Source: an uncultured Pirellula sp. (lineage in GTDB: Bacteria; Planctomycetota; Planctomycetia; Pirellulales; Pirellulaceae). Taken from it: a stretch of DNA of 20,012 nt. Location of the stretch: assembly GCA_903837255.1 (NCBI GenBank), contig CAILTZ010000171.1:1-20012 (forward strand), given 5' to 3'. A model generated the notes under the pieces. The model saw only the letters and a program-made list of their open reading frames with translations. It was not told where the DNA came from and made no database searches. Numbering within the stretch: the stretch's first letter is position 1; each line of letters begins with the position of its first letter. The position numbers and the translations under genes were made by a program. Shown one piece after another: positions 7,799 through 16,545 of the stretch.

Positions 7799-8823
7799 CA
7801 GGCAACGTCGATGATGGCCTTGAGCACTCCGCTCTCTGGCCGCGTGAAAGATTCGAAATCATCCAAGACGTGGTCCAGGTCGGTTCGGTGGGTGATCCAC
7901 GGATCGGTCTTGATCGTTCCGGCTTCGATCAAGCCGATGATATAGGGGAAATCGCTTGGTAATGCGTTGCGAGATGCAAGCAATGTCACCTCGGGGCGAT
8001 GCAGGGACGGGTGCTTGAATACGATCTCATCCTGCGTGATTCCGACGTAAACCAACCGACCTGTTGGGGCTACGAACTGGAATGCACCAGACATCGAAAA
8101 ACGATTTCCGGTTGCATCGATCACGACGGAGTATAAATCGCTATCGGTTAGAGCTTTTGCGGCATCAAGGCCGGAGTTGCTGGGAGTGACCTCGATCAGC
8201 CGATCAATGCCATAGGTGCGTTTGACGAAATCCAAGCGTGCTGGGTTCATGTCCATGACGGTGATCTCGGCACCGGTGAGCCGAACAAACTCCAGGGTCG
8301 CAATTCCAATCGGACCCGCCCCGATGATCAGCACTTGATCCTGGGCTGTCGAACTCGATCGCTGGCTGGCATGGCAACCGATTGCCAACGTTTCGACCAA
8401 GGCCAATTGATCCATGGTCAGTTTCTTCGATACATGAAGCTTGTCGGCTCGTATCAGAAAACTTTCGCACAAACCCCCATCGGTCATCACGCCGATGACT
8501 TTCAAATTCGCGCAGCAGTTGCTGGCCCCCTTACGACATGCGTAACAAGTTGAGCAGTGCATGTAAGGTTCGACGCTACAAGCATCACCGGGTCGAACAT
8601 TCTGGACGTCCGAACCAACCTCGAGGACTTCGACCCCGAGCTCATGGCCGGGGATGCGAGGGAAGGCAAAAAAGGGGAACTTGCCTAGATAGCAACTGAT
8701 GTCCGTCCCGCATACACCCATGCGATGGGTTCGCACGAGGGCTTGGCCTGGGCCGGGTGCCCCGGGACGATCGATGGAGATTTCCCGAAGCTTCTTTGGT
8801 TCAACGATTTGAATAGCGCGCAT
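7798..8823 (-). CDS. Zinc-dependent MDR-family alcohol/polyol dehydrogenase
   Basis: This 341-residue protein is a medium-chain dehydrogenase. Catalytic zinc ligands are seen as C38 (GVCGTD) and H60-E61 (PGHE). The structural zinc site is the four cysteines C90, C93, C96 and C104 in CSTCYACRKGASNCC. The Rossmann fold has GAGPIG (168-173), with D191 at the end of the second strand (VMDMNP), which favours NAD over NADP. The pattern recalls threonine, sorbitol and galactitol-phosphate dehydrogenases, but the substrate cannot be told. The length is usual for the family. It overlaps the downstream lipoate ligase by one base and starts 35 bases after the stop of the repeat protein, so all three may share a transcript. 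No clear ribosome site precedes its ATG. Confidence 0.9.
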   Translation of the reverse strand: MRAIQIVEPKKLREISIDRPGAPGPGQALVRTHRMGVCGTDISCYLGKFPFFAFPRIPGHELGVEVLEVGSDVQNVRPGDACSVEPYMHCSTCYACRKGASNCCANLKVIGVMTDGGLCESFLIRADKLHVSKKLTMDQLALVETLAIGCHASQRSSSTAQDQVLIIGAGPIGIATLEFVRLTGAEITVMDMNPARLDFVKRTYGIDRLIEVTPSNSGLDAAKALTDSDLYSVVIDATGNRFSMSGAFQFVAPTGRLVYVGITQDEIVFKHPSLHRPEVTLLASRNALPSDFPYIIGLIEAGTIKTDPWITHRTDLDHVLDDFESFTRPESGVLKAIIDVA

Positions 8824-8858
8824 GAATGCAACTGGCCGATCAGAGTGTAATCAGGTGC

Positions 8859-10634
8859 TTACTCGTCACCCGTGACTCTGATCTTACCCGATTTCTCGGT
8901 CGTTGTATCGGAACCGATCTTGAGTTCCGTTTTGCTCGATGTGCTGGCTGAGGATTCAGCAGACGGACTAGGTTCGGTGGGAACCGGCGGAGCGGCTGGG
9001 GCCGACGGAGCCGGCAGATCACCCGATTCGATCAACGCCGGTTTCTTGGAGGTCACCGTGGTGCCTTCGCCTACCGCTGGGCTTGGAGCAGGAGTCGCCG
9101 CTGCCGGTAAATCCGATGGCGAGCTCACCGGAGCGCTGAGCGATTGGACGACGATTGGGTTGCCGTTGCTGTCGATCGGAATCCGCCGCGTGACGGTTCT
9201 TGGGACCAATCGGATCTCAGTCACCGGAACGGTTTTCATGACCTTCTGAGGAACCGAGACTTTGTCGACGACCCGTTCGAACCGAGTGGTCTGCACAGGG
9301 GTTTCCTCGTAGACGACCTCGTCTTTGTAGACTTCTTTCTGGACCGTCACGGGCCGGACGACTTGCTCGGTGATGTATTCGGTTTTCTCTTTCGCGATGC
9401 GCTTGGTCATCGGCTTTTGAACCGTTTGAGGGACCATGACCTTTTCCTGGACAGGGACCACCTTCTGGACCTGAACGGGGACCTGCTGCGCGACAACTTG
9501 GTTTTCATAGCGGGTGGTTGTCACCGGAGTTTGCTGCTGGACGACCTCGCTTTGCATGCGGGTCGTGGTGACCGGGACTTGCTGTTGGAGCACCTCGGTC
9601 TGCATCTTCTGCACGGTCATGGGCACCTGCTGCTGAACATACTCGGTTTGCATGCGGGTCGAGGTCACTGGTACCTGGACCGTTTGCGTCTGTGGCATCA
9701 GACTTGTCTGCGGGACCGCAACTTGCTGGTAGTTGGGTTGGTAATAGACGGCCGTGGTCGTCTGCCCAGTTGCTTGGTAAGGAACCCAGTTGAGTCCGCC
9801 TTGCTGATAGATCTGTTGGCCCGTCGCTGGATTGACTCCATAAGCTGGTTGGGTCCAGCGGAGATGGTATCGGGTATCGCCCGGTCTGTAATAGTTCTGC
9901 GCCATGTATCCACCGGCATCGACCGTGGCGGGCTGATAAGTCGTCACGGGCATCATCGAGGTGACGGCTTGGGCCTGCATGACCGTCTCGGTCACCGGAC
10001 GCTGCACGGTGAGGGTTTGCGTCTGCATGGTCGTCTCAGTGACCGGCCTCTGTACGGTGTACTGCTGGGTTTGATAAGTCGTCTCGGTGACTGGTTTTTG
10101 CACCAGGAAGTTCTGGACGGCCATCTGCGTTTCAGTGATCGGCTTTTGAACCGTTGTGTACTGCGTTTGGTACTGGGTCTCAGTGACTTGTTTATATGTC
10201 GTGACGGTTTGTTCGACCTGCGAGGTTTCGCTGACCAACGTGGTTTCGTCGACGTACTCGACCTTGGTAACCGGTTTGAGGACCGAATAGGTTTGGTTGA
10301 CCGTCGAGGTTTCAACGACTGGACGCCGAACGGTGACCGCCTTGCGCTCGACGCGGGTCTCGGTGATCGGTCGGTAGCTGACGACCTCCCTCTCTACCAT
10401 GACCTCTTGGATCTCGACCTTGTTTCGCGTAATCGGGACCTGCTCATAGATCGTCTCGGTTTGGAGGCGATAGCTGATCGTTGGGGTGCTCGGTCCGCAC
10501 GGCGCGCACTGTTGGGCTGGAACCTCCCCGACCAAGACTCCTAGCACGAGCGCCGAGACGATTGGCATCGGACGCACCAGGCAGGAGTGGAGAACGGATG
10601 CAAAGGCTCGTCGATTTTTGGATCGATGGGTCAT
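8859..10634 (-). CDS. Secreted YTV-type repeat protein with 16-residue Val/Thr/Gln repeats
   Basis: The 591-residue protein begins with a signal peptide (a basic stretch, then PIVSALVLGVLVGEVPA, cleavage near residue 40). Residues ~60-235 carry 16-residue units, clearest at 166-229: PITETQMAVQNFLVQK, PVTETTYQTQQYTVQR, PVTETTMQTQTLTVQR. A central non-repeat Gly/Tyr/Gln part (~236-315) includes YHLRWTQPAYGVNPATGQQI. A second block (~320-480) has units such as VPVTSTRMQTEYVQQQ, also 16 residues. The tail (~500-591) is Pro/Ser/Ala-rich and likely disordered. Alternating Val/Thr suggests a long beta structure. The repeats resemble the YTV family described from Rhodopirellula, thought to be cell-wall or envelope proteins; a structural envelope role is inferred. 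No catalytic motif is seen. Its upstream region is shared with divergent cbiX. Confidence 0.85.
   Translation of the reverse strand: MTHRSKNRRAFASVLHSCLVRPMPIVSALVLGVLVGEVPAQQCAPCGPSTPTISYRLQTETIYEQVPITRNKVEIQEVMVEREVVSYRPITETRVERKAVTVRRPVVETSTVNQTYSVLKPVTKVEYVDETTLVSETSQVEQTVTTYKQVTETQYQTQYTTVQKPITETQMAVQNFLVQKPVTETTYQTQQYTVQRPVTETTMQTQTLTVQRPVTETVMQAQAVTSMMPVTTYQPATVDAGGYMAQNYYRPGDTRYHLRWTQPAYGVNPATGQQIYQQGGLNWVPYQATGQTTTAVYYQPNYQQVAVPQTSLMPQTQTVQVPVTSTRMQTEYVQQQVPMTVQKMQTEVLQQQVPVTTTRMQSEVVQQQTPVTTTRYENQVVAQQVPVQVQKVVPVQEKVMVPQTVQKPMTKRIAKEKTEYITEQVVRPVTVQKEVYKDEVVYEETPVQTTRFERVVDKVSVPQKVMKTVPVTEIRLVPRTVTRRIPIDSNGNPIVVQSLSAPVSSPSDLPAAATPAPSPAVGEGTTVTSKKPALIESGDLPAPSAPAAPPVPTEPSPSAESSASTSSKTELKIGSDTTTEKSGKIRVTGDE
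8859..10634 (-). repeat. 48-bp coding tandem repeats within the YTV-type gene
   Basis: The 16-residue protein period is a 48-bp DNA period. The two arrays lie roughly at 9930-10460 and 9195-9675 on the + strand. Units are diverged in sequence but keep PVT at fixed spacing. The coordinates given are those of the whole gene because array edges fade out. The same periodicity keeps a long open frame free of stops on the opposite strand, which I regard as a by-product. Confidence 0.75.
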
Positions 10635-10928
10635 CGTGATTCGCGGGAGAGAGAACTTGAGAACTTTTCTAAACGTTGCTTGCTATTTTTGTCAAAGTAC
10701 CCGCCTGTATCAAACAAGAAATCCCAATCATCAACAAAAATTCGAATGCAAAACGTTTTGTCTCCATTCTTTAGGAAAAGTCAGTTTTTTTTCCCGAATC
10801 GTCAGACATTTCCATTTTTGCAAATCCTCCAGTCGTTACGATCGTTGCAATCGGAATACTACCCTTGTGTATTAGGTTTTTGGCTTCCCTAGTCTTCTTA
10901 ACCGACCCAGATTAACACCGGTTTATCT
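10635..10928. promoter_or_regulatory. AT-rich divergent intergenic region between the repeat protein and cbiX
   Basis: This 294-base spacer is markedly more AT-rich than the genes beside it and must carry both promoters. For the - strand gene, TTGACA reads on the minus strand at 10695-10690, followed after 17 bases by a poor -10 (TTAGAA, 10672-10667). For cbiX, TTGCAA (10845-10850) is followed after 19 bases by TATTAG (10870-10875). Both promoter calls are weak. There is no coding sequence or RNA gene that I can support, and neither start codon has a Shine-Dalgarno site. Confidence 0.35.
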
Positions 10929-11783
10929 ATGCTCCCAAACGATCTTGCTGTCCTGGTGGTTGGACATGGGACCCGAAAGCCCAGCGGCCAAGCTCAACTG
11001 ATGCAGCTTGTCGAGCAGATGCGCCAGGCGCAGCCCCTCTGGACGATCGAGCCCTCGTTCCTGGAATTGGCTACTCCGACGATAGAGCAAGCCATCCAGA
11101 CACTCAGTCAGCGACACTTCCAACGCATCGTCGTCGTCCCGATTCTGCTCTTTACCGCAGCCCATGCCAAGTCCGATATTCCCGATGCAGTCGAGGCGTG
11201 CGCCAGGGAGCATGGAATCACCGTCACAGCGCAGACTCCGTCGCTCGGGACCAGCCCTGAACTCATCGCGCTGTCGAATCATAGGTTCCAGGAGATCACC
11301 TCGACCGCAGGTCAACTCGGATGCCCTGCGAGTCACTGCGGTTACGGTTTACCTAGTGCCTGCGCAGCGGTCTGCCCGCTGATTGGCAAAACCCACCAGC
11401 GTGTCGCTCTGGCTATGGTCGGCCGCGGAACGAGCGATCCAGAGGCCCTTGCCCACATGCACCGCTTTACCGAGCTGGCCGCAGCTGATCGCGCCGTCGA
11501 GTGGGTCTCGACAGGATTTTTCGCAGGAGGAGAACTGTCGGTCGACATGTTGCTCGAACAAGCCGCCAGTGCAGAGGCTCATGGCCAAGCATGCGATGCG
11601 GTGATCGTCCAACCCCACTTGCTCTTCGAAGGCGAGCTGATGGATCAGCTCCGATCCAAACTCATGCGCTGTCGTCAGGAGTATCCAGATCGCGAGTGGA
11701 TCCTGGCAAGATGCCTGGGGGCTGACCGGGCCCTGGCCAACGTCTTTGTCCAATTCGTCCGATCGGTGGCCGAAACGCTCTGA
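10929..11783 (+). CDS. cbiX: Sirohydrochlorin chelatase, two-domain CbiX type
   Basis: The 284-residue protein inserts a metal (cobalt or ferrous iron) into sirohydrochlorin, for cobalamin or sirohaem. Domain 1 (residues ~5-125) has VVGHGTRKPSG with catalytic H13, ELATPTIEQA, and the family block VVVPILLFTAAHAKSDIP with metal-ligand H79. Domain 2 (~156-284) repeats the fold: MVGRGTSDPEA, where the first histidine is replaced by R166, and IVQPHLLFEGELMDQL with H230. This asymmetric double-domain form is the long CbiX, as against the ~130-residue short form. The CbiX/SirB distinction cannot be made here: no cob or cys genes are nearby. No Shine-Dalgarno is seen before ATG 10929; the next internal ATG would remove the GHG motif, so this start is needed. 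The gene converges on the surface protein gene, 14 bases apart, with no terminator between. Confidence 0.9.
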   Translation: MLPNDLAVLVVGHGTRKPSGQAQLMQLVEQMRQAQPLWTIEPSFLELATPTIEQAIQTLSQRHFQRIVVVPILLFTAAHAKSDIPDAVEACAREHGITVTAQTPSLGTSPELIALSNHRFQEITSTAGQLGCPASHCGYGLPSACAAVCPLIGKTHQRVALAMVGRGTSDPEALAHMHRFTELAAADRAVEWVSTGFFAGGELSVDMLLEQAASAEAHGQACDAVIVQPHLLFEGELMDQLRSKLMRCRQEYPDREWILARCLGADRALANVFVQFVRSVAETL

Positions 11784-11797
11784 CCGAGATGCTCTGA

Positions 11798-14700
11798 TCA
11801 GCGGGAGCGGGCCTGGCGGTAGCCTTCACCCTGCGAGTCCTCTTGGGCCGAATCCTCGCCTGCTTCCGAGCCCGTGCGCTTGGCATAGTAAGCGGCTTCG
11901 TCGATCCCGTCGCCATCAAAGTCACCCACGACGACGTTCTCACCCTCACCCTGGATCTCAAAGACTCGGTCGGTCGCATCGAGCTGTCCATTGCCATTGC
12001 TATCGACGATCACCCGATCGCCACGCACCACGGCAATCTCGTCGATTCCATCCCCATTGAAATCGCCCACGACGGCGATATCTCCCGTCTTACCGAACTG
12101 TGCGTAGCCATCTTGTTTCTCGTCGAGCTGGCCATCTCCATTGACATCCAGAACCCATCGGCCATCCAGGAAAATTCCCAAGGTCGATACGCCATCGCCG
12201 TTGAAGTCACCTGCGATGGGTTGATCCCCTCGGGTACCGAAGCGAAACACGTGATCGATCACATCCGATCGTGGATCCCCTTGGCTTCCGCGTTGCATGA
12301 GCCGTACGAGGCTCTCTGCGTCTTGGCTCGGTGGCAAGTTCTTTGGTTTGGTTTCGAGCCTGTTGTCTGGATCGGGCAAGCCCGGTTCGCGTTCGATGGC
12401 CGCACCATCGCCTGTTCGAGCGACTCCCCAAACACCGATGTCGTCCTTGCCATCGCCATCCCAATCCCCGACGACCGGCAGATCGCCGACCGAACCTAGC
12501 TGGGCCCAGAGGTCCGAGCGATCCCATTGGCCGTTGCCGTTGATGTCGATCAACCACTCGCCATCCTTGAACAGCGCCAATTCGTCCTGGCCATCTCCGT
12601 TGAAATCGCCAGCCAATTGCGCCGCACCTTCGACGCTAAAGGCTCGTCTGGAAGCAACACGATTGGGCTTTTTCATCGCCGAGACAATCTGCCAGCGACC
12701 AGAGTCGATCGCATCGACCGTCCATGTCGTCGCGTTGAGCATGCGAGCAGCTTTGGCGACCCGATCTCGATCCACCGTCCGTCGGTCCTGGTAGCCGCGA
12801 GGCTCTCCGGCATTGATCACACTCAAGTGCCAAGTGTAGTCGACATTGAAACCCGCGACGCTCTGAGGCAAACGCAACTCCTCGACCGGCGAGAGAACCA
12901 CCCAAGGAGGGTTGGATGGGAAACGATACACGTCGGCTCGCAAGGGACCAGGAACCAACGGACCTGGATCAATCAGTGGCGCCGGGGGCGGCGGAGGCGG
13001 AGGCGGAGGCGGCGGCGGAGGCGGCGGTGGCGGTGGCGGTGGAGGCGGCGGCGGTGGTGGCGGCGGTGGTGGCATTACCCCGACGAGGATCTCGCTAAAG
13101 TTGTTCTCGAGCGAAGCTCCCCTGGCGATGACCTTCACAAACAACAGCGCATCGCTACCGGGATCTCTACCTGGCTGACTGGCCAGCAAATCGATCGTTT
13201 CCTGGATGTCATCTGGAATGCTTTGGCCAGCGTTGATCGCGGATCCTCCGGTCGTGCCTGGAGTATCCCAACCATCCCATAACTGGCTTGCCGACGACCG
13301 CTGATAGATGTGGTACTTGCCCGGTCGCAGTCCATCAAAAAGGTAGAAACCCGTCGCGTCAGAGAGCACTTCGACTCCCGCATCGCTGTAGCGACCTGGC
13401 AATACGTCATCGCTGGTGAGCATCGAGCCATCGAGCCGTCGGAGTTGCAATCTCGACCCGGCGATCGGCAGATCCTCGGCGCTTCGCACCCCCTCGCGTA
13501 TGCCTGTCAGATCGCTCGGTGGCTTGCCATCGCTGGTAAGCAGTTCGCCTCCATCCTGAAAGACATATCCGCTGATGAGCCCGGGGGGGATCTCTAAAAA
13601 GTCGTATCGGATCGCATCGAATCCATCAGCAAGGACGATCGAGGAAACGGTATCGATCGACAGAGCGTTTCCGCCGGCGCTGCCGGCTTGCTGGCCACCT
13701 TGGAAGTACCCATCGGGCTGACGCTCGCGCAGCGCGTAGGTTCCAGGGGCTAGTCCCTCAAAGCGATAGCCACCATCGGCATCCGTCGTTGTGGTGGCCA
13801 AGACTTTGCCGTCGCGATCGATTAGCTCGACGATCACTCCAGCGATTCGATCTTCACCCGCAGCCCACGAGCCATTCTCGTCGAGGTCCTCGTAGACCTT
13901 GCCCGAGATCGAGCTAGGCAAGCGTTCGCAGAAATCGTACTCGATCGCTGATTGACCCCCCAGCAATCGGATCGATTCGATCCGCGTCCCACTTACGGCC
14001 ACTCCATTGACCACTCCACCGACCGATCCGGCTCGGGAGGATCCATCGATGAGGCCGACCGGCTGCGATTCGATCACCGCATAAACACCCTTGGGCAACG
14101 AGTCGAATCGGTAAGCTCCTGTCGAATCGGTTTTGGTCGTAGCGACCGTCTTACCCGCCTCATCAACGAGCGTGAGGGTCACGTCGGCCAACGGCCGGGA
14201 ACCGCTGGGATCTGTGCTCATGCACGGGAAGCCCGGCAACCCGATGTGGACGTTTCCAGAAATCGACGAGGGCTCGAGCTCGCCAAAGTTGTATTCGATC
14301 CCTACATCGCCGCCATTGAGCAAAATGTTGCCGATACGATCATTCGCTGTGAGCGAACCTCGCGTTTGATTGCCGACTCGCCCAACGGAGTCTTGGCCAT
14401 CGAATAATCCGACCGGCTGCGTTTCAAAGAGCGAATAAAGCCCCGGAGGGATCGCATCGAATCGGTAGGAACCATCGGCTTGGGTGCTTGCAATCCGTCG
14501 GATGCTTTCACCGGTGATCGTTTGGCCGGAGACCAGTTCGATCGATACCCCTGAGAGTCCGCGTTCGCCGGGGTCTTGTAGTCCGTTGTCGTTGTTGTCC
14601 AGATAGACTCGTCCGGCGATCGATGCGGGGATGAGGATCTGGGGGGTGGACGCGGCGACGCCGGTGGATCGATCCCGCTTGCCATCGGCGTTGTCGGCGG

Positions 14701-15388
14701 GCAGATTCAGGGTCGAACCTGCTTGCTGTGCCTGATCGAGCTGAGCGTCATAGCGGTTGAAGAAACGCCCCGTTGCGCTTGCGTTCTCGTAGTGAGGAGC
14801 GCTGAACTCCGCTCGAAACGATGAGCCCTCGAATTCGGCTCCAGAGGTGATCGGGTCCAGGCCATCGTTGAAGTCTTGGATGTTATCGGTCGAGTACAGA
14901 TGCTGGACTTCGTCGACGTCGATCGAGAAGACCAATCGATCGCCCGCGTAGAAATTTTCGAAGTTCAGTACCAACTGCATCGATCCGTCGAGCACTTCGG
15001 CAACCACTCGAGCATTGGGATCCTTGGCTTGCAGCGACTCGATCTTGAACCCAAAGGCATGGTCGGCTCCCCGTCCGCCATCGAGGGTATCAAAGAGATT
15101 GTCTGCGACACTGTAACCAGGGGTGTTTTGATCGGTGTCGATCACCAGCCGCGTCAGCTTGGTACTGGCCACGCCCCCTTCAAAGGTCACGTAGAACGAA
15201 TCCCCGTGGGCATCGGACCCGGAATCCTCCTCGACATAAACGCCGCCAACCCAAAGCGGTTTCGAGCCGAGCGAATCGGCGTTGAAGACGACCCTGGGTT
15301 CCAGTTTTTCGATGAGGCTACGGCGGAACAGTCCCTGAAGAAAGTTTCCCAAGGATCGCTTAGACCGAGCTCGGCGCCAGCGACTCAT
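11798..15388 (-). CDS. Large surface protein: LEPR motif, SdrD B-like modules, poly-proline run, FG-GAP repeats
   Basis: This is a 1196-residue multi-module protein. Residues 1-40 are basic and include IEKLEPRVVFNA, the LEPR motif near the start of many large planctomycete exported proteins. Residues ~40-215 form a region of their own. Four SdrD B-like (Cna-B type) beta domains follow, near 253, 378, 493 and 603, each beginning S/L-I-x-G-x-V and containing GxYxFxxLxPGxY; the first holds the calcium-loop pattern DNNDNGLQDPGE. Residues 773-802 are 30 consecutive prolines. The C-terminal ~270 residues hold FG-GAP/integrin-like loops (GDFNGDGQDE, GDWDGDGKDD, GDFNGDGIDE) alternating with DxNGxGxxD loops, all probable calcium sites. 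A role in surface adhesion or matrix is inferred. The ATG overlaps the WD40 stop as ATGA, so translation is coupled. No classic hydrophobic signal peptide is visible. Confidence 0.88.
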   Translation of the reverse strand: MSRWRRARSKRSLGNFLQGLFRRSLIEKLEPRVVFNADSLGSKPLWVGGVYVEEDSGSDAHGDSFYVTFEGGVASTKLTRLVIDTDQNTPGYSVADNLFDTLDGGRGADHAFGFKIESLQAKDPNARVVAEVLDGSMQLVLNFENFYAGDRLVFSIDVDEVQHLYSTDNIQDFNDGLDPITSGAEFEGSSFRAEFSAPHYENASATGRFFNRYDAQLDQAQQAGSTLNLPADNADGKRDRSTGVAASTPQILIPASIAGRVYLDNNDNGLQDPGERGLSGVSIELVSGQTITGESIRRIASTQADGSYRFDAIPPGLYSLFETQPVGLFDGQDSVGRVGNQTRGSLTANDRIGNILLNGGDVGIEYNFGELEPSSISGNVHIGLPGFPCMSTDPSGSRPLADVTLTLVDEAGKTVATTKTDSTGAYRFDSLPKGVYAVIESQPVGLIDGSSRAGSVGGVVNGVAVSGTRIESIRLLGGQSAIEYDFCERLPSSISGKVYEDLDENGSWAAGEDRIAGVIVELIDRDGKVLATTTTDADGGYRFEGLAPGTYALRERQPDGYFQGGQQAGSAGGNALSIDTVSSIVLADGFDAIRYDFLEIPPGLISGYVFQDGGELLTSDGKPPSDLTGIREGVRSAEDLPIAGSRLQLRRLDGSMLTSDDVLPGRYSDAGVEVLSDATGFYLFDGLRPGKYHIYQRSSASQLWDGWDTPGTTGGSAINAGQSIPDDIQETIDLLASQPGRDPGSDALLFVKVIARGASLENNFSEILVGVMPPPPPPPPPPPPPPPPPPPPPPPPPPPPPPAPLIDPGPLVPGPLRADVYRFPSNPPWVVLSPVEELRLPQSVAGFNVDYTWHLSVINAGEPRGYQDRRTVDRDRVAKAARMLNATTWTVDAIDSGRWQIVSAMKKPNRVASRRAFSVEGAAQLAGDFNGDGQDELALFKDGEWLIDINGNGQWDRSDLWAQLGSVGDLPVVGDWDGDGKDDIGVWGVARTGDGAAIEREPGLPDPDNRLETKPKNLPPSQDAESLVRLMQRGSQGDPRSDVIDHVFRFGTRGDQPIAGDFNGDGVSTLGIFLDGRWVLDVNGDGQLDEKQDGYAQFGKTGDIAVVGDFNGDGIDEIAVVRGDRVIVDSNGNGQLDATDRVFEIQGEGENVVVGDFDGDGIDEAAYYAKRTGSEAGEDSAQEDSQGEGYRQARSR
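12983..13072 (-). repeat. Poly-proline tract: 30 consecutive CCN codons
   Basis: On the + strand every in-frame triplet from 12983 to 13072 is NGG, giving 30 prolines in a row on the minus strand. All four proline codons appear, so the tract is not a simple homopolymer of one codon. It separates the SdrD B-like part from the FG-GAP part and would form a stiff polyproline II rod. Translation through it needs EF-P, and the GC-rich repeat may vary in length by slippage. Confidence 0.95.
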
Positions 15389-16545
15389 CGGATCTTCTCC
15401 CGAGCGCTAGAGTCTTCGTACTGCGAGGAAACCGGATGGACAAATCGACCTTGGGCATCCGCACCCGAAAGCGCCGATGCGATGTCCCACGAGCGGATGG
15501 TCGTGTCGAAAGATCCAGAAAACAGATGGTCTCCACTGGCTCGTAGCACCGCGATCGTACCATCATGACCGATGAGCTTAAAGCCGATCAGCTTGGCCTC
15601 GAGCGGCTTGTCATTGCCAGTGAGATCCTCGCCAGGGAGCTCATTGCCAGGAGCCGCGCTGGGTTGAACGATTCGAATCGTATTGTCCGAGCCGCTCACT
15701 GCGAAGCGATCGTCGGCTAGACGTTCGATCGCCATGAGCCTGCCTGCCCCCAAGTCGTTTTGGTACTGAACCGATTGGGTTGCAATTTCGATGCCGACCA
15801 GCCGGCGATCTTCGCCGACGCTGTAGAGCATCGTGCTGTTTTGGGAGAAACACAAGGCTCGAACGCGGTGGTTGTGGGCTGCGATGGCAAAGCCACCTTC
15901 ACGCGATGTTCGTACCCCCGATGTCAGGGCTTTGATTCGCACCACTCCGTCGCGGCCACCGTAGGCCAGATAGTTTTTGTCCGAGGAGACAGCCAAGGTC
16001 CGCACATCGGCCGACTCGCTGCGATGATCGATCGTCCATTGAAGAGAATCCAGGTCCAGCCGATAGATCGCCGGGTCGAAACCCGCCACCAGGAGCGCTC
16101 GATCGCCGACAAACTTCAAGCAGAACAAAGCGTGGGAGACTTCGATGCTCCAAAGCTGCTTCCACTCGCCAATCGCCGCATCGCTAGTGCTAGCCGCGTT
16201 GTCTCTTTTCCAAACCTGCAACTTGCCATCCTTGGCGCAGGTGGCAAGCAGTGAGCCGTCCGGTGAGAACTCGATGGCTTGGACCCAATCTCGATGGCCA
16301 TCGAGCAGTGCCGATTGGGGAAAGGGGGCCGCGATGTCGTTTAGGCTGAAAAGACGGATCACATGATCGTCGCCGGCTGCGGCGGCGTAGCTGCCGCTCG
16401 GATCGATCGACAAGGCCGTGACGACGGGGCTTTCGGTAGCCTTCCCAAGCGGAGCCAAGCGGAGAACGGGCGGCACAATCGCTAGAGCCCCTTTATCCGG
16501 AACCCCTTGGCCGCAGACGTGCGGGCTCAAAACCCATGCAGCCAT
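15385..16545 (-). CDS. WD40-repeat beta-propeller protein, probably exported
   Basis: The 386-residue protein shows seven WD40-like blades: near VTALSIDPSGSYAAAAGDDH, GHRDWVQAIEFSPDGSLL, LKFVGDRALLVAG, ADVRTLAVSSDKNYLAYGG, NHRVRALCFSQNSTMLYSVG, LMAIERLADDRFAVSGS and GHDGTIAVLRASGDHLFSGS, which makes a complete seven-blade propeller. Such propellers are binding platforms; no enzyme motif is present. The first residues, MAAWVLSPHVCGQG, look like the end of a signal peptide whose basic and hydrophobic parts are missing. These parts occur in another frame just upstream, from ATG 16601 (MPNARVFPVNLLLSVLCA), so a frameshift or a misplaced start is possible. In the annotated frame no ATG, GTG or TTG precedes 16545 before an upstream TAA. 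The stop overlaps the next gene's start (ATGA). It is probably partner to the surface protein; the function is unknown. Confidence 0.85.
   Translation of the reverse strand: MAAWVLSPHVCGQGVPDKGALAIVPPVLRLAPLGKATESPVVTALSIDPSGSYAAAAGDDHVIRLFSLNDIAAPFPQSALLDGHRDWVQAIEFSPDGSLLATCAKDGKLQVWKRDNAASTSDAAIGEWKQLWSIEVSHALFCLKFVGDRALLVAGFDPAIYRLDLDSLQWTIDHRSESADVRTLAVSSDKNYLAYGGRDGVVRIKALTSGVRTSREGGFAIAAHNHRVRALCFSQNSTMLYSVGEDRRLVGIEIATQSVQYQNDLGAGRLMAIERLADDRFAVSGSDNTIRIVQPSAAPGNELPGEDLTGNDKPLEAKLIGFKLIGHDGTIAVLRASGDHLFSGSFDTTIRSWDIASALSGADAQGRFVHPVSSQYEDSSAREKIR

Noticed and set aside
9144..10544. A 466-codon open frame on the + strand, opposite the YTV-type gene
   Set aside because: It is rich in Asp, Leu, Arg and His in a pattern that mirrors the 48-bp repeats on the other strand. 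The minus-strand frame has a signal peptide and ordered repeats and is clearly the real gene.
12912..13178. Glycine-rich + strand frames across the poly-proline DNA
   Set aside because: They are the antisense reading of the NGG triplets; no start signal, homology or other gene-like property.
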